Assembly: GCF_000455225.1 (NCBI RefSeq)
Contig: NZ_HF954537.1
Span: 211,079-275,078 of the forward strand
Length of the DNA: 64,000 nucleotides
Reading direction: 5' to 3'
Source of the DNA: Megasphaera massiliensis
GTDB taxonomy: Bacteria > Bacillota > Negativicutes > Veillonellales > Megasphaeraceae
Shown here: positions 17,817-26,408 of the stretch, piece after piece
Layout of the letters: the number at the start of each line of letters is the position of its first letter
Position numbering within the stretch: position 1 is the stretch's first letter
The notes under the pieces: model-generated
Seen by the model: only the letters and a program-made list of their open reading frames with translations
What the model was told of the DNA's origin: nothing
Databases searched by the model: none
Translations under genes and position numbers: made by a program

Positions 17817-20800
17817 ATGAAATTAGGGGAAATAAGGGATGAGGCATCCCAGAATCAAGTTGAATCGGCGTTGACAGCGTCCCGACAGGCCATGGCTTTT
17901 TTGGAGCAAGGCGTTCCGGATACGGCCAGAGGCGGCGAGGTTCCGAAGGACTTGGGCCCGGCTTTGAGCCTTCCCAAGCTGTCCTTGTTCCGTCTGGATG
18001 AGATTACTTATGAAGAAAAGGCGCCCCGCCGGGAGGCCATGGAAAATGTCATCGGAACCTTCCGTCATATGAAGGGCATCCACTTCGTCTATTTAATTTT
18101 AGGTACGCCCGAAGGCGTTCGATTTTATCTCGGCGTCGCCGGTGACTTGTCCTGCCCGGACCCGACTTTTCAGAGCGTTACCGACGTGGGCAATGAGATC
18201 CTTCAGCCGGCCCTGCGCGGGAATTTCCGCGGCTGCCAATTGAAGCTGATCAGCGATAACGACGAGAAGCAGGACATCCTCGACGTCTTAGCCCAAAGCC
18301 CGTATGGCGGCATTCTCGAAGGGGTTCCGACCATCGATGAGAAGAGTGAAAACTTCCAAGGCGTCGAACGACTGGTCGACGTCATGTCGGGGCAGGAACG
18401 ATTTGCCTTAGTCGTCTTGGCCCGACCCTATGAGGGAGGAGAAATAGAATCCGTGGCCCGTCAGCTTTCCGTCGTGGCCGATAAATTGAGCCCGCTGGCT
18501 CGCTGCCAGTGGCGCTATGACCGCAGCCATACGGATAATGAAAGCGAACAGGTCAACAAGACTTGGAACAAGGGCGTCAGCCGCGGTACGAGTGACCAGT
18601 CTTCGGTCAATCACAGCCGGGGACAGAGTGAGAGCGTCGACAGCCGCCGCGATGAGCTGAGCAATATCCAAGTCGGTACGATGGAATCGGGCAGTGAAAC
18701 GACGCAGAAGACGGAGCATACCAGCCAGTCTTCCAATACCCATAAGGGCGGCAGCTCCGACACGACGACCGACGACGGCCGCGGTTCGGGGACGCAAAAC
18801 ATGAGTTCGAACGGCATGAGCCGGCAGAATAATGAAATGTATGCCAGCAGCATGACTGAAAGCAAGGGCCATCATACGACGACGAACGAGTCGGAAAGCC
18901 GGGGCGACATGACCCAGCGCAATGTGTCCCTGGCTTATGGTCGCAATACGGTACAGGGAACGATGCGGGGCCGGGTCCGCAATACCAGTCAATCGTACCA
19001 GATGGAATTGGAACAGAAGACGGCCGTCGATTGGCTGAAGTATATTGACGATGTCTTGATGCCCCGCGTCGATGACGGCCGCGGGAAGGGGCTCTTCCTG
19101 TCCTGCGCCTATTTGTGCAGCGATAAGCGGACGACCTTGTACCGCCTGGCCAATACGATCGGCTCCTTATACAGCGGTCCCAAGGGCAACCGCATGCCCT
19201 TGACCTTCCGCGAGTTTGGCGAAGAGGACGCTTTTTATCGGAACCGCTTGGAAAATTTACAGATTCCCTATCGACTTACGAATAATACGGGCAAGGCCTA
19301 TTTGTACAGTGCTTTTTCTAAGGCCTGTGCCGGCGGACGATTGTACTGCGGCAATTGGCTGTCTGCCGATCAGCTCAGTATTTTGGCCGGCGTGCCGCAA
19401 AAAGAAGTCATCGGCCTGAAACTCCGCAAGGAAGTGGAATTCGGCCTCAATGCCGTCCAACATAAGCGCCCCGACGACAACCTGCCTTTAGGGAAACTGG
19501 TCCAATGCGGCAGCGTGCAGGAACGGATTCCGGTCATGCTGTCCCGGAAAAGCCTGAGCATGCACACCTTCATCACCGGCGTTACGGGCAGCGGCAAGAC
19601 GACGACTTGTCAGAACATCCTCCTTCAAAGCGGCCTGCCTTTCTTAGTCGTCGAACCGGCTAAGACGGAATACCGGTTACTGCAGGTCGTCCATCCTGAA
19701 CTGGACATTACTTTCTTTACGCCCGGCGCCCAGGATGTGGCTCCCTTTTTCTTGAATCCTTTTGAACTCTTTCCCGGCGAGTCGATTACGTCGCGAGCCG
19801 ATATGATCAAGGCTACTTTTGAAGCGACCTTTGACATGCAGGCCGCCATCCCGCAACTCCTGGAAGCGGCGATTTACCGCATCTATGAAGATAAGGGGTG
19901 GAGTATCGGTACCAATCTATGGAAGGGGAAAGGTCCTGACGATGCGGACGGTCCCTTTGCCGACGGAGTCTATGCCTTTCCGACCTTGCAAGACTTTTAC
20001 GATATCATGCCGACCATCATCCGCGAACAGGGCTTTGACGAACGGCTGTTTACGGAATACCTCGGTACGGTCCATGCTTATATTCAAGGCTTGTTGGTCG
20101 GCTCCAAGGGCATGATGTTCAACACGCCGCGGTCTATTGATTTCCGCGACCTCATCAAACGAAACGTCGTCATCGAGTTGGAAGAAATCAAGAACGCTTC
20201 GGAAAAATCCCTGATCATGGGCCTCATCATGACTAATCTGCTGCAGGCCGTCAAGGCCGCTCATTTTGAAGCCAGCCAAAAGAAGAAATCGTTCCAGCAT
20301 ATCACCTTGATTGAAGAAGCTCACCGCCTCCTGAGTCGCTATCAGCCCGGGGACAGTCAGAACAAGAAGCAGGGCGTCATGGTCTTTACAGATATGCTGG
20401 CCGAAGTTCGAAAGTACGGCGAATCGCTGATCATCGCCGATCAGATTCCCGACCAGATGACACCGGAAGTGCTCAAGAATACGAATACCAAGATCGTCCA
20501 TAAAATCTTTGCCCAAGACGATAAGGATACGATCGGCAATACGATGGCCCTGGATCAGACTCAGAAAGCCTTTTTATCCAACTTGGTTACCGGCCGGGCC
20601 GTCGTCTTTTCTCAGGATTGGACCAAGGCCGTGCAAGTGCAGGTCGATAAACTGGCCGATACGACGGGCTATCAGGAAATACAGCCGAAGGCCATTCACG
20701 ACATCGCTGTCGGCTACTATCAACGGCATTACCGCAAGGGAATCCTGCCGGGGCTGGAACAATTGCCGGAGGTTACAAAAACGGATGTAGAACATTATTT

Positions 20801-21077
20801 GGAATTGATGAAGAATGATGCCATTTTCAGCCTCCTTCAGGAAAATTCCCAATCGTCCTGGGACAAGATCGATGCCTTGAACGACGAAATACGGCGCGAA
20901 GGCCAAAAATGCGGGAAAGACATACTTTTGACGTATCTCTGCCATGTACTGCCGACGGATAAGCCATCGACAGCGTGGAAAATCGTGCTGGATGAGTGGG
21001 TTCAAGATGTCCTCGACGGAAAAGAGCTTGGTAAATATGAGGCCCTTGACCGCTTGGACTTGATCGACTGGATTTGA
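17817..21077 (+). CDS. HerA/FtsK-type P-loop ATPase with Ser-rich linker
   Basis: 1086 residues. The N-terminal ~220 residues form an unrecognised alpha/beta domain (VYLILGTPEGVRFYLGVAGD). A low-complexity Ser/Thr/Asn/Gln-rich stretch follows at about 240-390. The C-terminal ATPase has Walker A GVTGSGKTT at about 588, VVEPAKTEYRLL shortly after, Walker B LIEEAHRLLSRY at about 831, and ADQIPDQMTPEVLKNTNTKIVHK, characteristic of the HerA/DUF87 branch. These ATPases are typically hexameric DNA or protein translocases. The start at 17817 follows GAGGTGA, which itself contains the upstream stop. No transmembrane segment is obvious. The partner substrate (DNA, peptide or the Hsp70-like proteins) cannot be read from sequence. 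Confidence 0.8.
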   Translation: MKLGEIRDEASQNQVESALTASRQAMAFLEQGVPDTARGGEVPKDLGPALSLPKLSLFRLDEITYEEKAPRREAMENVIGTFRHMKGIHFVYLILGTPEGVRFYLGVAGDLSCPDPTFQSVTDVGNEILQPALRGNFRGCQLKLISDNDEKQDILDVLAQSPYGGILEGVPTIDEKSENFQGVERLVDVMSGQERFALVVLARPYEGGEIESVARQLSVVADKLSPLARCQWRYDRSHTDNESEQVNKTWNKGVSRGTSDQSSVNHSRGQSESVDSRRDELSNIQVGTMESGSETTQKTEHTSQSSNTHKGGSSDTTTDDGRGSGTQNMSSNGMSRQNNEMYASSMTESKGHHTTTNESESRGDMTQRNVSLAYGRNTVQGTMRGRVRNTSQSYQMELEQKTAVDWLKYIDDVLMPRVDDGRGKGLFLSCAYLCSDKRTTLYRLANTIGSLYSGPKGNRMPLTFREFGEEDAFYRNRLENLQIPYRLTNNTGKAYLYSAFSKACAGGRLYCGNWLSADQLSILAGVPQKEVIGLKLRKEVEFGLNAVQHKRPDDNLPLGKLVQCGSVQERIPVMLSRKSLSMHTFITGVTGSGKTTTCQNILLQSGLPFLVVEPAKTEYRLLQVVHPELDITFFTPGAQDVAPFFLNPFELFPGESITSRADMIKATFEATFDMQAAIPQLLEAAIYRIYEDKGWSIGTNLWKGKGPDDADGPFADGVYAFPTLQDFYDIMPTIIREQGFDERLFTEYLGTVHAYIQGLLVGSKGMMFNTPRSIDFRDLIKRNVVIELEEIKNASEKSLIMGLIMTNLLQAVKAAHFEASQKKKSFQHITLIEEAHRLLSRYQPGDSQNKKQGVMVFTDMLAEVRKYGESLIIADQIPDQMTPEVLKNTNTKIVHKIFAQDDKDTIGNTMALDQTQKAFLSNLVTGRAVVFSQDWTKAVQVQVDKLADTTGYQEIQPKAIHDIAVGYYQRHYRKGILPGLEQLPEVTKTDVEHYLELMKNDAIFSLLQENSQSSWDKIDALNDEIRREGQKCGKDILLTYLCHVLPTDKPSTAWKIVLDEWVQDVLDGKELGKYEALDRLDLIDWI

Positions 21078-21102
21078 TAGCTTGTAAGAAAGGGTGAGGT
21101 GT

Positions 21103-22044
21103 ATGGGATTTTTTAGCTCTCTTGTCGGAGGAATCGGAAGGGCCTTTACCGGTGCCGTCCGAGCCATCGGAAGCTGTGTCAGCGGTGCTCTCAAGACAGC
21201 CGGCAGGGCCTTGGCTCATGTAGCCGGGGCTATTGGCGGGAATTTAGGAAAAATATTCGGCGCAGCTGTTCGCGTCATTGGAGCGGTGGCATCTATCGCT
21301 ATCGGTCCCTTAGGTCCTGTGTTAGGGCCCATTGTAGCGCAAATCATCATTGAAGCTGCGGCTAAGGTCATCGCCAAGATTGCCAAATCACTGGGCATCA
21401 TTAGCGAAGACGATAAGGTAGAAGAAATCGGCTATCGGCTGGAAGAGGCTTGTGCCATCGACGAACAGGGGCAGTTGAAGCATCCCGATTGGAAACGGCT
21501 GGAAGATTTTGACAATCTCCATGACTATTATGCCTATCTCAAAGTGATGATTCCCGATGAAGCCATCGACTATGGCAAACTGAAAGAGAATCGTCTTCGC
21601 TATCTGACGGTCGGGACGGCAGGGCTCACCGAAGGCTGGGGCAAAGTCGCCGGCATCGAGATTCCGTCAGACTTCATCGTCACCATCGGCAGGGCCAATA
21701 TGACGCAAGGCGAAGTGCAGGCCGTGGTCAATGCCTTTAAGGCACTGGGATTTACGTCGGTTCGTTTCGATGACTTCTTGAAGGCTCAGGGAATGAGCCT
21801 CGATAAAATCAATCAACTGCGCGATGCCGTCATTGCGGCCTATCAGGAAATCTATCCCGATAAGACCGGAGACGACGTCCGTATGCGCATCCACGAATGG
21901 CGTCAGGCTCTCCGTGACGATCAGGCCGTCTACGAAACGTATAAGGACCGGGTTGATTCGGTTATGGACCAGGCTGACCGGGGCGTCGCTGTCGAAGATA
22001 TTGATTTTCAGTCGGACTCGGCTTATACTGGGAATACGAGGTAA
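21103..22044 (+). CDS. Protein with Gly/Ala-rich hydrophobic N-terminus, function unknown
   Basis: 313 residues. The first ~105 consist of Gly/Ala/Ile/Val-rich amphipathic and hydrophobic stretches (SSLVGGIGRAFTGAVRAIG, VIGAVASIAIGPLGPVLGPI) with little charge, resembling membrane-inserting or pore-forming peptides rather than a classical signal sequence. The rest is soluble and mixed helical (EEIGYRLEEACAIDEQGQL, DYYAYLKVMIPDEAIDYGKL). I do not recognise the family. Its place directly after the HerA-type ATPase gene suggests it is a membrane anchor, an effector or a translocated client of that machine; this is inference. GTGAGGT precedes the ATG. Confidence 0.6.
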   Translation: MGFFSSLVGGIGRAFTGAVRAIGSCVSGALKTAGRALAHVAGAIGGNLGKIFGAAVRVIGAVASIAIGPLGPVLGPIVAQIIIEAAAKVIAKIAKSLGIISEDDKVEEIGYRLEEACAIDEQGQLKHPDWKRLEDFDNLHDYYAYLKVMIPDEAIDYGKLKENRLRYLTVGTAGLTEGWGKVAGIEIPSDFIVTIGRANMTQGEVQAVVNAFKALGFTSVRFDDFLKAQGMSLDKINQLRDAVIAAYQEIYPDKTGDDVRMRIHEWRQALRDDQAVYETYKDRVDSVMDQADRGVAVEDIDFQSDSAYTGNTR

Positions 22045-22048
22045 TATT

Positions 22049-22402
22049 ATGGCCCATAATCTGCAAGAAGCAATCGAAATGGCACGGATGAAGGTCGATA
22101 AAAAAGGTATCGAAATCGGTAGGGAATATGAGGCCTTTCGGCAAAGGATGGTTCAAAAACAAAACCGCCCGCTGCCCAAGACCTTGAATCGCCGGCCCCT
22201 TTCGGAGCCGATGAGGCGGCAGACGGAGCCTTGGAAGATGGCCATGGACGGTCAAAAGGCTCACTTTGAGTCCGAAGAAAAAAGAACCGAGGCGGATTTT
22301 GCCGCGGCAGAGAAGAAAATTCATAAAACGAAGGCACGGCTTGACCGACAGTTTGAGGCTTGGCAGTCGGCTGTGAAACAAGAAGGGAAACAGATATTAT
22401 GA
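22049..22402 (+). CDS. Small charged helical protein, function unknown
   Basis: 117 residues, almost entirely predicted helix and rich in Lys, Arg, Glu and Gln, with no hydrophobic segment. The middle (KTLNRRPLSEPMRRQTEPW) is Pro/Arg-rich, and the C-terminal half looks like a short coiled coil. The start at 22049 has GAGGT seven bases upstream. The stop overlaps the next start as ATGA, so translation is coupled. I cannot assign a function; it may be an adaptor within the operon. Confidence 0.6.
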   Translation: MAHNLQEAIEMARMKVDKKGIEIGREYEAFRQRMVQKQNRPLPKTLNRRPLSEPMRRQTEPWKMAMDGQKAHFESEEKRTEADFAAAEKKIHKTKARLDRQFEAWQSAVKQEGKQIL

Positions 22403-23103
22403 AACGATTCATATTCATCATGACAGGGAACAACATTGAAATGGGCGCACTGGTCTATGACGAGGCTGCTAATCGGATTTCCATCGATTGGCACCGGCAT
22501 CAAGATGAATATGGCTACGATGTCCGGTCTGCGAAGGACCTCGACGGGTTTTGGCAGTGGTTCCAGCAGGAAAGCGGAGTCACCCGGGACGATACGCTGG
22601 CCGTGATGGTCCTTTGCGAAGACCCGATTGCCGTTAGGGAAATCCGCAAGGCCCTTCACTCTCGCTTGGATACTGCTTATGATCTGGCCGTCGGGGCCGA
22701 TAACTGCTGGGATGCCCGCGATTGGAAAGATGTTTTGGCCGACCATTTACGACAAGACGACCTTACTTATGATGAACAACAGCAGGTCTTCCAATCCGGG
22801 AATCGGCAGTGGTTTGCTACGGGTCTGTCAGGACTGGCCGCCGATGTGGCCTTGCGGGAATCGCCGTCCTTCGTCGAAAGTGACGATGATGATGCCGTCA
22901 ATCCGGAAGAAGGTGCGTCCGAACCCCGGGTATTTTTACGGCCGGACGAACCGGAACGGGCAGACGTCGAACGCGACGCTTCGGAATCTGCCGGACTTGG
23001 TGACGATTCCGACGCAGGGGACGACCTCGGCAAATGCACCGGGGCCGACATCAAGAGCTACCTCACGGATGCAACCAAGGACCACTGCGACACCGTCCGC
23101 TGA
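22399..23103 (+). CDS. Last gene of the chaperone/ATPase operon, function unknown
   Basis: 234 residues. It begins MKRFIFIMTGNNIEMGALVYD, a beta-rich start, and continues with mixed alpha/beta sequence (DTLAVMVLCEDPIAVREIR). The last ~75 residues are very acidic and probably disordered (SDDDDAVNPEEG, DDSDAGDDLG). There are no motifs I recognise. It overlaps the previous gene by four bases, the tightest coupling in the operon. No clear terminator follows before the rpsO promoter at 23171. Confidence 0.6.
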   Translation: MKRFIFIMTGNNIEMGALVYDEAANRISIDWHRHQDEYGYDVRSAKDLDGFWQWFQQESGVTRDDTLAVMVLCEDPIAVREIRKALHSRLDTAYDLAVGADNCWDARDWKDVLADHLRQDDLTYDEQQQVFQSGNRQWFATGLSGLAADVALRESPSFVESDDDDAVNPEEGASEPRVFLRPDEPERADVERDASESAGLGDDSDAGDDLGKCTGADIKSYLTDATKDHCDTVR

Positions 23104-23170
23104 GGTCGTCGTCTTTGTAAGGGGACGGTCTTGACTTGAGGGACATTTTCACGATTTATGTAGGAAATTC

Positions 23171-23199
23171 TTTACACAACTGGCAGGGTATAGTATAAT
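23171..23199 (+). promoter_or_regulatory. rpsO promoter
   Basis: TTTACA, a 17-base spacer, TATAAT. The ~90-base leader that follows contains several short GC-rich inverted segments (around 23205-23260) and could carry an S15 autoregulatory structure; I could not define one. Confidence 0.8.
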
Positions 23200-23297
23200 A
23201 TCTATGTCGTACGGGTGCTCGGTGTCTCGATGACTCCGACGATCACTTAGCACTTTGCGAATAAGTTTTAATTTTTTACACATGGAGGAAAGATACA

Positions 23298-23563
23298 ATG
23301 TTAAGCGTAGAAGAAAAAAAGCAATCGTAGCTGAATTTGGTGCCAATGAAAACGATACGGGTTCTCCGGAAGTACAGATCGCGCTGCTCACCAACCGCAT
23401 CACCTATTTGACGGAACATCTCCGCAGCCACAAGAAGGACCATGCGTCCCGCCGCGGCTTGTTGAAACTCGTCGGCCAGCGCCGTAATTTGCTCGGTTAC
23501 TTGCAGAAACACGACCTCGATCGGTATCGTGCAATTCTCGAAAAATTGAACTTGCGTAAATAA
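23298..23563 (+). CDS. rpsO: Ribosomal protein S15, frame broken by one base near the start in this sequence
   Basis: S15 binds 16S rRNA early in 30S assembly. The body is unmistakable: [58 protein letters not shown]. The proper start is the ATG at 23298, placed after GGAGGAAAG, and gives MLSVEEKK as in other S15 proteins. That frame hits a stop after ten codons, because the A run at 23314-23320 has seven A where eight are needed. An alternative ATG at 23282 is in frame with the body but has no ribosome site and gives an N-terminus unlike S15. With one A restored the protein is 88 residues, the normal size. A sequencing error is likelier than a real lesion. Confidence 0.93.
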
Positions 23564-23577
23564 TTTCGCATACTGTA

Positions 23578-23607
23578 GGGCTGATGTGACTGCATCGGCC
23601 CTTTTTT
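23578..23607 (+). terminator. Rho-independent terminator after rpsO
   Basis: A 9-bp stem GGGCTGATG/CATCGGCCC, six-base loop and six T. Confidence 0.88.
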
Positions 23608-23613
23608 CAGAAC

Positions 23614-23677
23614 ACAGGTTGGTAGGTTGTAGTTTGGGCGAATCGCCGATTTTTCCAAACTAGTGCCTATCACCTGT
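23614..23677 (+). promoter_or_regulatory. Long hairpin in the pnp leader
   Basis: ACAGGT...ACCTGT ends enclose TGGTAGG/CCTATCA, a 3x3 internal loop, TAGTTTGG/CCAAACTA and an inner GGCG-AAT-CGCC. The imperfect stem ends 19 bases before the pnp start. In E. coli a long leader stem is cut by RNase III and is used for PNPase autoregulation; a similar role here is inferred from position and shape only. Confidence 0.55.
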
Positions 23678-23696
23678 AAGATTCAAGGAGGTAACA

Positions 23697-25853
23697 ATGG
23701 AAGAACAGAAATTCCAAATGGATTTCGCCGGCCGTCCGCTGGTGATTGAAGTCGGCAAATTGGCGAAGCAAGCCAGCGGTGCCGCACTGGTACGGTATGG
23801 TGACACCGCCGTTTTCGTAACGGCAACGGGGTCGAAGGAAGCCCGTGAAGATGCAGACTTTTTCCCGCTCACTGTCGATTACGAAGAAAAGATGTACTCT
23901 GTCGGCAAAATCCCCGGCGGCTTTATTAAACGAGAAGGCAAACCGCCCGAATCGGCAACCCTTTTTGCCCGTCTCATCGACCGCCCGATCCGTCCGCTCT
24001 TCCCGAAAACGTATCGTCATGACGTTCACGTCGTGGCTTATGATTTCTGCGTAGATCACGACAATGCCCCGGAAATCGCCGCCATGATCGGCGCCTCTGT
24101 TTCCCTGTGCATGTCTCATATTCCCTTTGCCGGCCCGATCGCCGGTGTCCGCGTCGGCCGCGTAGACGGTGAATTCGTCATCAACCCGACAGTCGCTCAG
24201 AGCGAAGCGAGCGATATGGATATCGTCGTTGCCGGTACGAAAGACGCCATCCTCATGGTTGAAGGCGGCGCTAAAGAAGTTCCGGAAGAACAGATCCTCG
24301 ATGCCATCATGGTCGCCCATGAAGAAATCAAGAAAGTCGTCGAATTCCAGCTTTCCTTCCTGGACAGCATTTCCGTTCCCAAACAGGAATTCGTCGAAAA
24401 AGAACCGCCGGCTGACATCGTCGAAGCCGTTCATGCTTACGGCGAAGAAGCCATGAAGACGGCTATCTTCACGGCCGATAAGATCGAACGCGAAGAAAAG
24501 ATGAACGCTGTCGAAGCCGACATCTATGAACACTTTGCCGACATCTACCCTGATAATGGCGACGACGTAGCCGACATTACTCAGAAGATGATTAAGGAAA
24601 TCGTCCGCCACATGATCGCCGTCGACAAGATTCGTCCTGACGGCCGCCGCGTCGACGAAGTCCGTCCGGTCAGCTGTGAAGTCGGTCTCTTTGCCCGCAC
24701 CCACGGCACAGGCCTCTTTACCCGCGGCCAGACGCAGATCATGAGCTTCTGCACCCTGGCTCCCTTGTCGGAAAGTCAGCACATCGACGGCGTCGGCCTG
24801 GAAACGGACCGCCGCTACATGCACCACTATAATTTCCCGTCCTTCTGCGTCGGCGAAACGAAGTCGTCCCGCGGTCCCGGCCGTCGTGAAATCGGTCACG
24901 GCAAATTGGCTGAACGGGCCCTGACGCAGGTCATGCCGAGCGAAGAAGAATTCCCGTACGCTATCCGCGTCGTATCGGAAGTCCTGGAATCGAACGGTTC
25001 GAGCTCCATGGGCAGCGTTTGCGGCAGCACCCTGTCCCTGATGGATGCCGGTGTTCCTATTAAGGCTCCTGTAGCCGGCGTCGCCATGGGCCTCGTCACC
25101 AAGGGCGAAGACTTCACCATCCTCACCGACATCCAGGGCATGGAAGATGCTCTGGGCGATATGGACTTTAAAGTCGCCGGTACGATGAAAGGCGTTACGG
25201 CCATTCAGATGGATATCAAGATCAAAGGCCTCAGCCGTGAAATCCTCGACCAGGCTTTGAAACAGGCTCACGAAGGCCGTCTCCACATCATGAGCAAGAT
25301 GCTCCAGGCCATCGACGAACCGCGGAAAGAGCTGTCTCCCTACGCTCCGCGCATCATTTCCATGCACATCAACCCCGATAAGATCCGCGACGTCATCGGG
25401 CCGGGCGGCAAGATGATCAAGCAGATCACCGAAGAAACGGGCGCTAAAATCGACATCGACGATTCGGGCCTGGTCTACATCGCAGCCGTCGACGGCGAAA
25501 GCGGTGACAAAGCCAAGGCTTGGATCGAAAAATTGACGGAAGACGTAGAAGTCGGCAAGACCTACGTCGGTAAAGTCACTCGCCTCATGAACTTCGGCGC
25601 CTTCGTCGAAGTCCTGCCCGGGAAAGAAGGCTTGGTCCACATTTCTCAGCTGGCCATGGAACGCGTTGAAAAAGTCGAAGACGTAGTCAACGTCGGCGAT
25701 GAAATCATGGTCAAATGCGTCGAAATCGACAGCCAGGGCCGGGTCAACCTGTCCCGCAAAGCCCTCCTCGGCGGCGGTGATGAAGCTCCGTCCCACAGAA
25801 GTCGCGGTCCCCGCGGCGGTCATAGCGGCAATCGCGACCGCCAGAAACGGTAG
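23697..25853 (+). CDS. pnp: Polyribonucleotide nucleotidyltransferase (PNPase)
   Basis: A 3'-to-5' phosphorolytic exoribonuclease of mRNA decay; 718 residues. Two RNase PH domains are visible: the first with [20 protein letters not shown], and the second with [20 protein letters not shown] and [19 protein letters not shown]. These are followed by a KH domain ([19 protein letters not shown]) and a C-terminal S1 domain ([18 protein letters not shown]). All domains are complete. AAGGAGGTAACA precedes the ATG. A structured leader lies upstream, and dut follows after six bases. Confidence 0.97.
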   Translation: MEEQKFQMDFAGRPLVIEVGKLAKQASGAALVRYGDTAVFVTATGSKEAREDADFFPLTVDYEEKMYSVGKIPGGFIKREGKPPESATLFARLIDRPIRPLFPKTYRHDVHVVAYDFCVDHDNAPEIAAMIGASVSLCMSHIPFAGPIAGVRVGRVDGEFVINPTVAQSEASDMDIVVAGTKDAILMVEGGAKEVPEEQILDAIMVAHEEIKKVVEFQLSFLDSISVPKQEFVEKEPPADIVEAVHAYGEEAMKTAIFTADKIEREEKMNAVEADIYEHFADIYPDNGDDVADITQKMIKEIVRHMIAVDKIRPDGRRVDEVRPVSCEVGLFARTHGTGLFTRGQTQIMSFCTLAPLSESQHIDGVGLETDRRYMHHYNFPSFCVGETKSSRGPGRREIGHGKLAERALTQVMPSEEEFPYAIRVVSEVLESNGSSSMGSVCGSTLSLMDAGVPIKAPVAGVAMGLVTKGEDFTILTDIQGMEDALGDMDFKVAGTMKGVTAIQMDIKIKGLSREILDQALKQAHEGRLHIMSKMLQAIDEPRKELSPYAPRIISMHINPDKIRDVIGPGGKMIKQITEETGAKIDIDDSGLVYIAAVDGESGDKAKAWIEKLTEDVEVGKTYVGKVTRLMNFGAFVEVLPGKEGLVHISQLAMERVEKVEDVVNVGDEIMVKCVEIDSQGRVNLSRKALLGGGDEAPSHRSRGPRGGHSGNRDRQKR

Positions 25854-25859
25854 GCCACT

Positions 25860-26306
25860 ATGACGGGCAGAGGTTTTGAAATCGTCACGGCCTACAAAGA
25901 CCGTGACATCCATATTCCCATTCGTAAGACGGCTAAGAGTGCCGGCTACGATTTGGAAGCCGCTGAAACGACGGTGTTGGCGCCTCATGCCGTGACCGTC
26001 GTCCCGACGGGCCTCAAGGCTTTCATGGAAGGCGATGAATACTTGTCTATTTTCATCCGCTCCAGCCTGGCCTTTAAAAAGGGCCTCATGCTGGCCAACA
26101 GCACGGGCATCGTCGACAGCGACTACTATAATAACGAAGACAATGAAGGCCATATTATGATTGCCTACTACAATACGAACGATGTGGCCTATACGATTGA
26201 AAAAGGCGACCGCATCGGCCAGGGCATTTTCATGAAGTACCTGACCGTAAACGATGATGCTGCCGGCGGCCTGCGCACGGGCGGCATCGGCAGCACCGGC
26301 GTCTAA
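25860..26306 (+). CDS. dut: dUTP diphosphatase
   Basis: 148 residues. Trimeric dUTPase converts dUTP to dUMP and keeps uracil out of DNA. Family motifs are visible: SAGYDLEAAE (motif 1), FIRSSLAFKKG (motif 2), NSTGIVDSDYY (motif 3, with the catalytic Asp/Tyr pair), and the C-terminal Gly-rich GGLRTGGIGSTG (motif 5), which closes over the active site. An insertion YNNEDNEGHIM sits after motif 3, seen in some Firmicute and phage dUTPases. Six bases separate it from pnp, with no strong ribosome site, so coupled translation is likely. Confidence 0.92.
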   Translation: MTGRGFEIVTAYKDRDIHIPIRKTAKSAGYDLEAAETTVLAPHAVTVVPTGLKAFMEGDEYLSIFIRSSLAFKKGLMLANSTGIVDSDYYNNEDNEGHIMIAYYNTNDVAYTIEKGDRIGQGIFMKYLTVNDDAAGGLRTGGIGSTGV

Positions 26307-26408
26307 AAGCTTTTTCAAGGAAACAACGGCCGGCAGGGGAAACCTTGCCGGACTGCTGTCATAAATGGATACCAACGATTATATATTTTTAATTAAGGAG
26401 GCTTAATT

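Noticed and set aside
23282-23563. rpsO starting at the upstream ATG at 23282
   Set aside because: It is in frame with the S15 body, but has no ribosome site and gives an N-terminus unlike S15; GGAGGAAAG clearly serves the ATG at 23298.
23670-26375. A 901-codon open frame on the minus strand opposite pnp and dut
   Set aside because: It is antisense to two well-identified genes, its length reflects the high-GC codon pattern of pnp, and it has His/Asp/Phe-rich composition without any domain.
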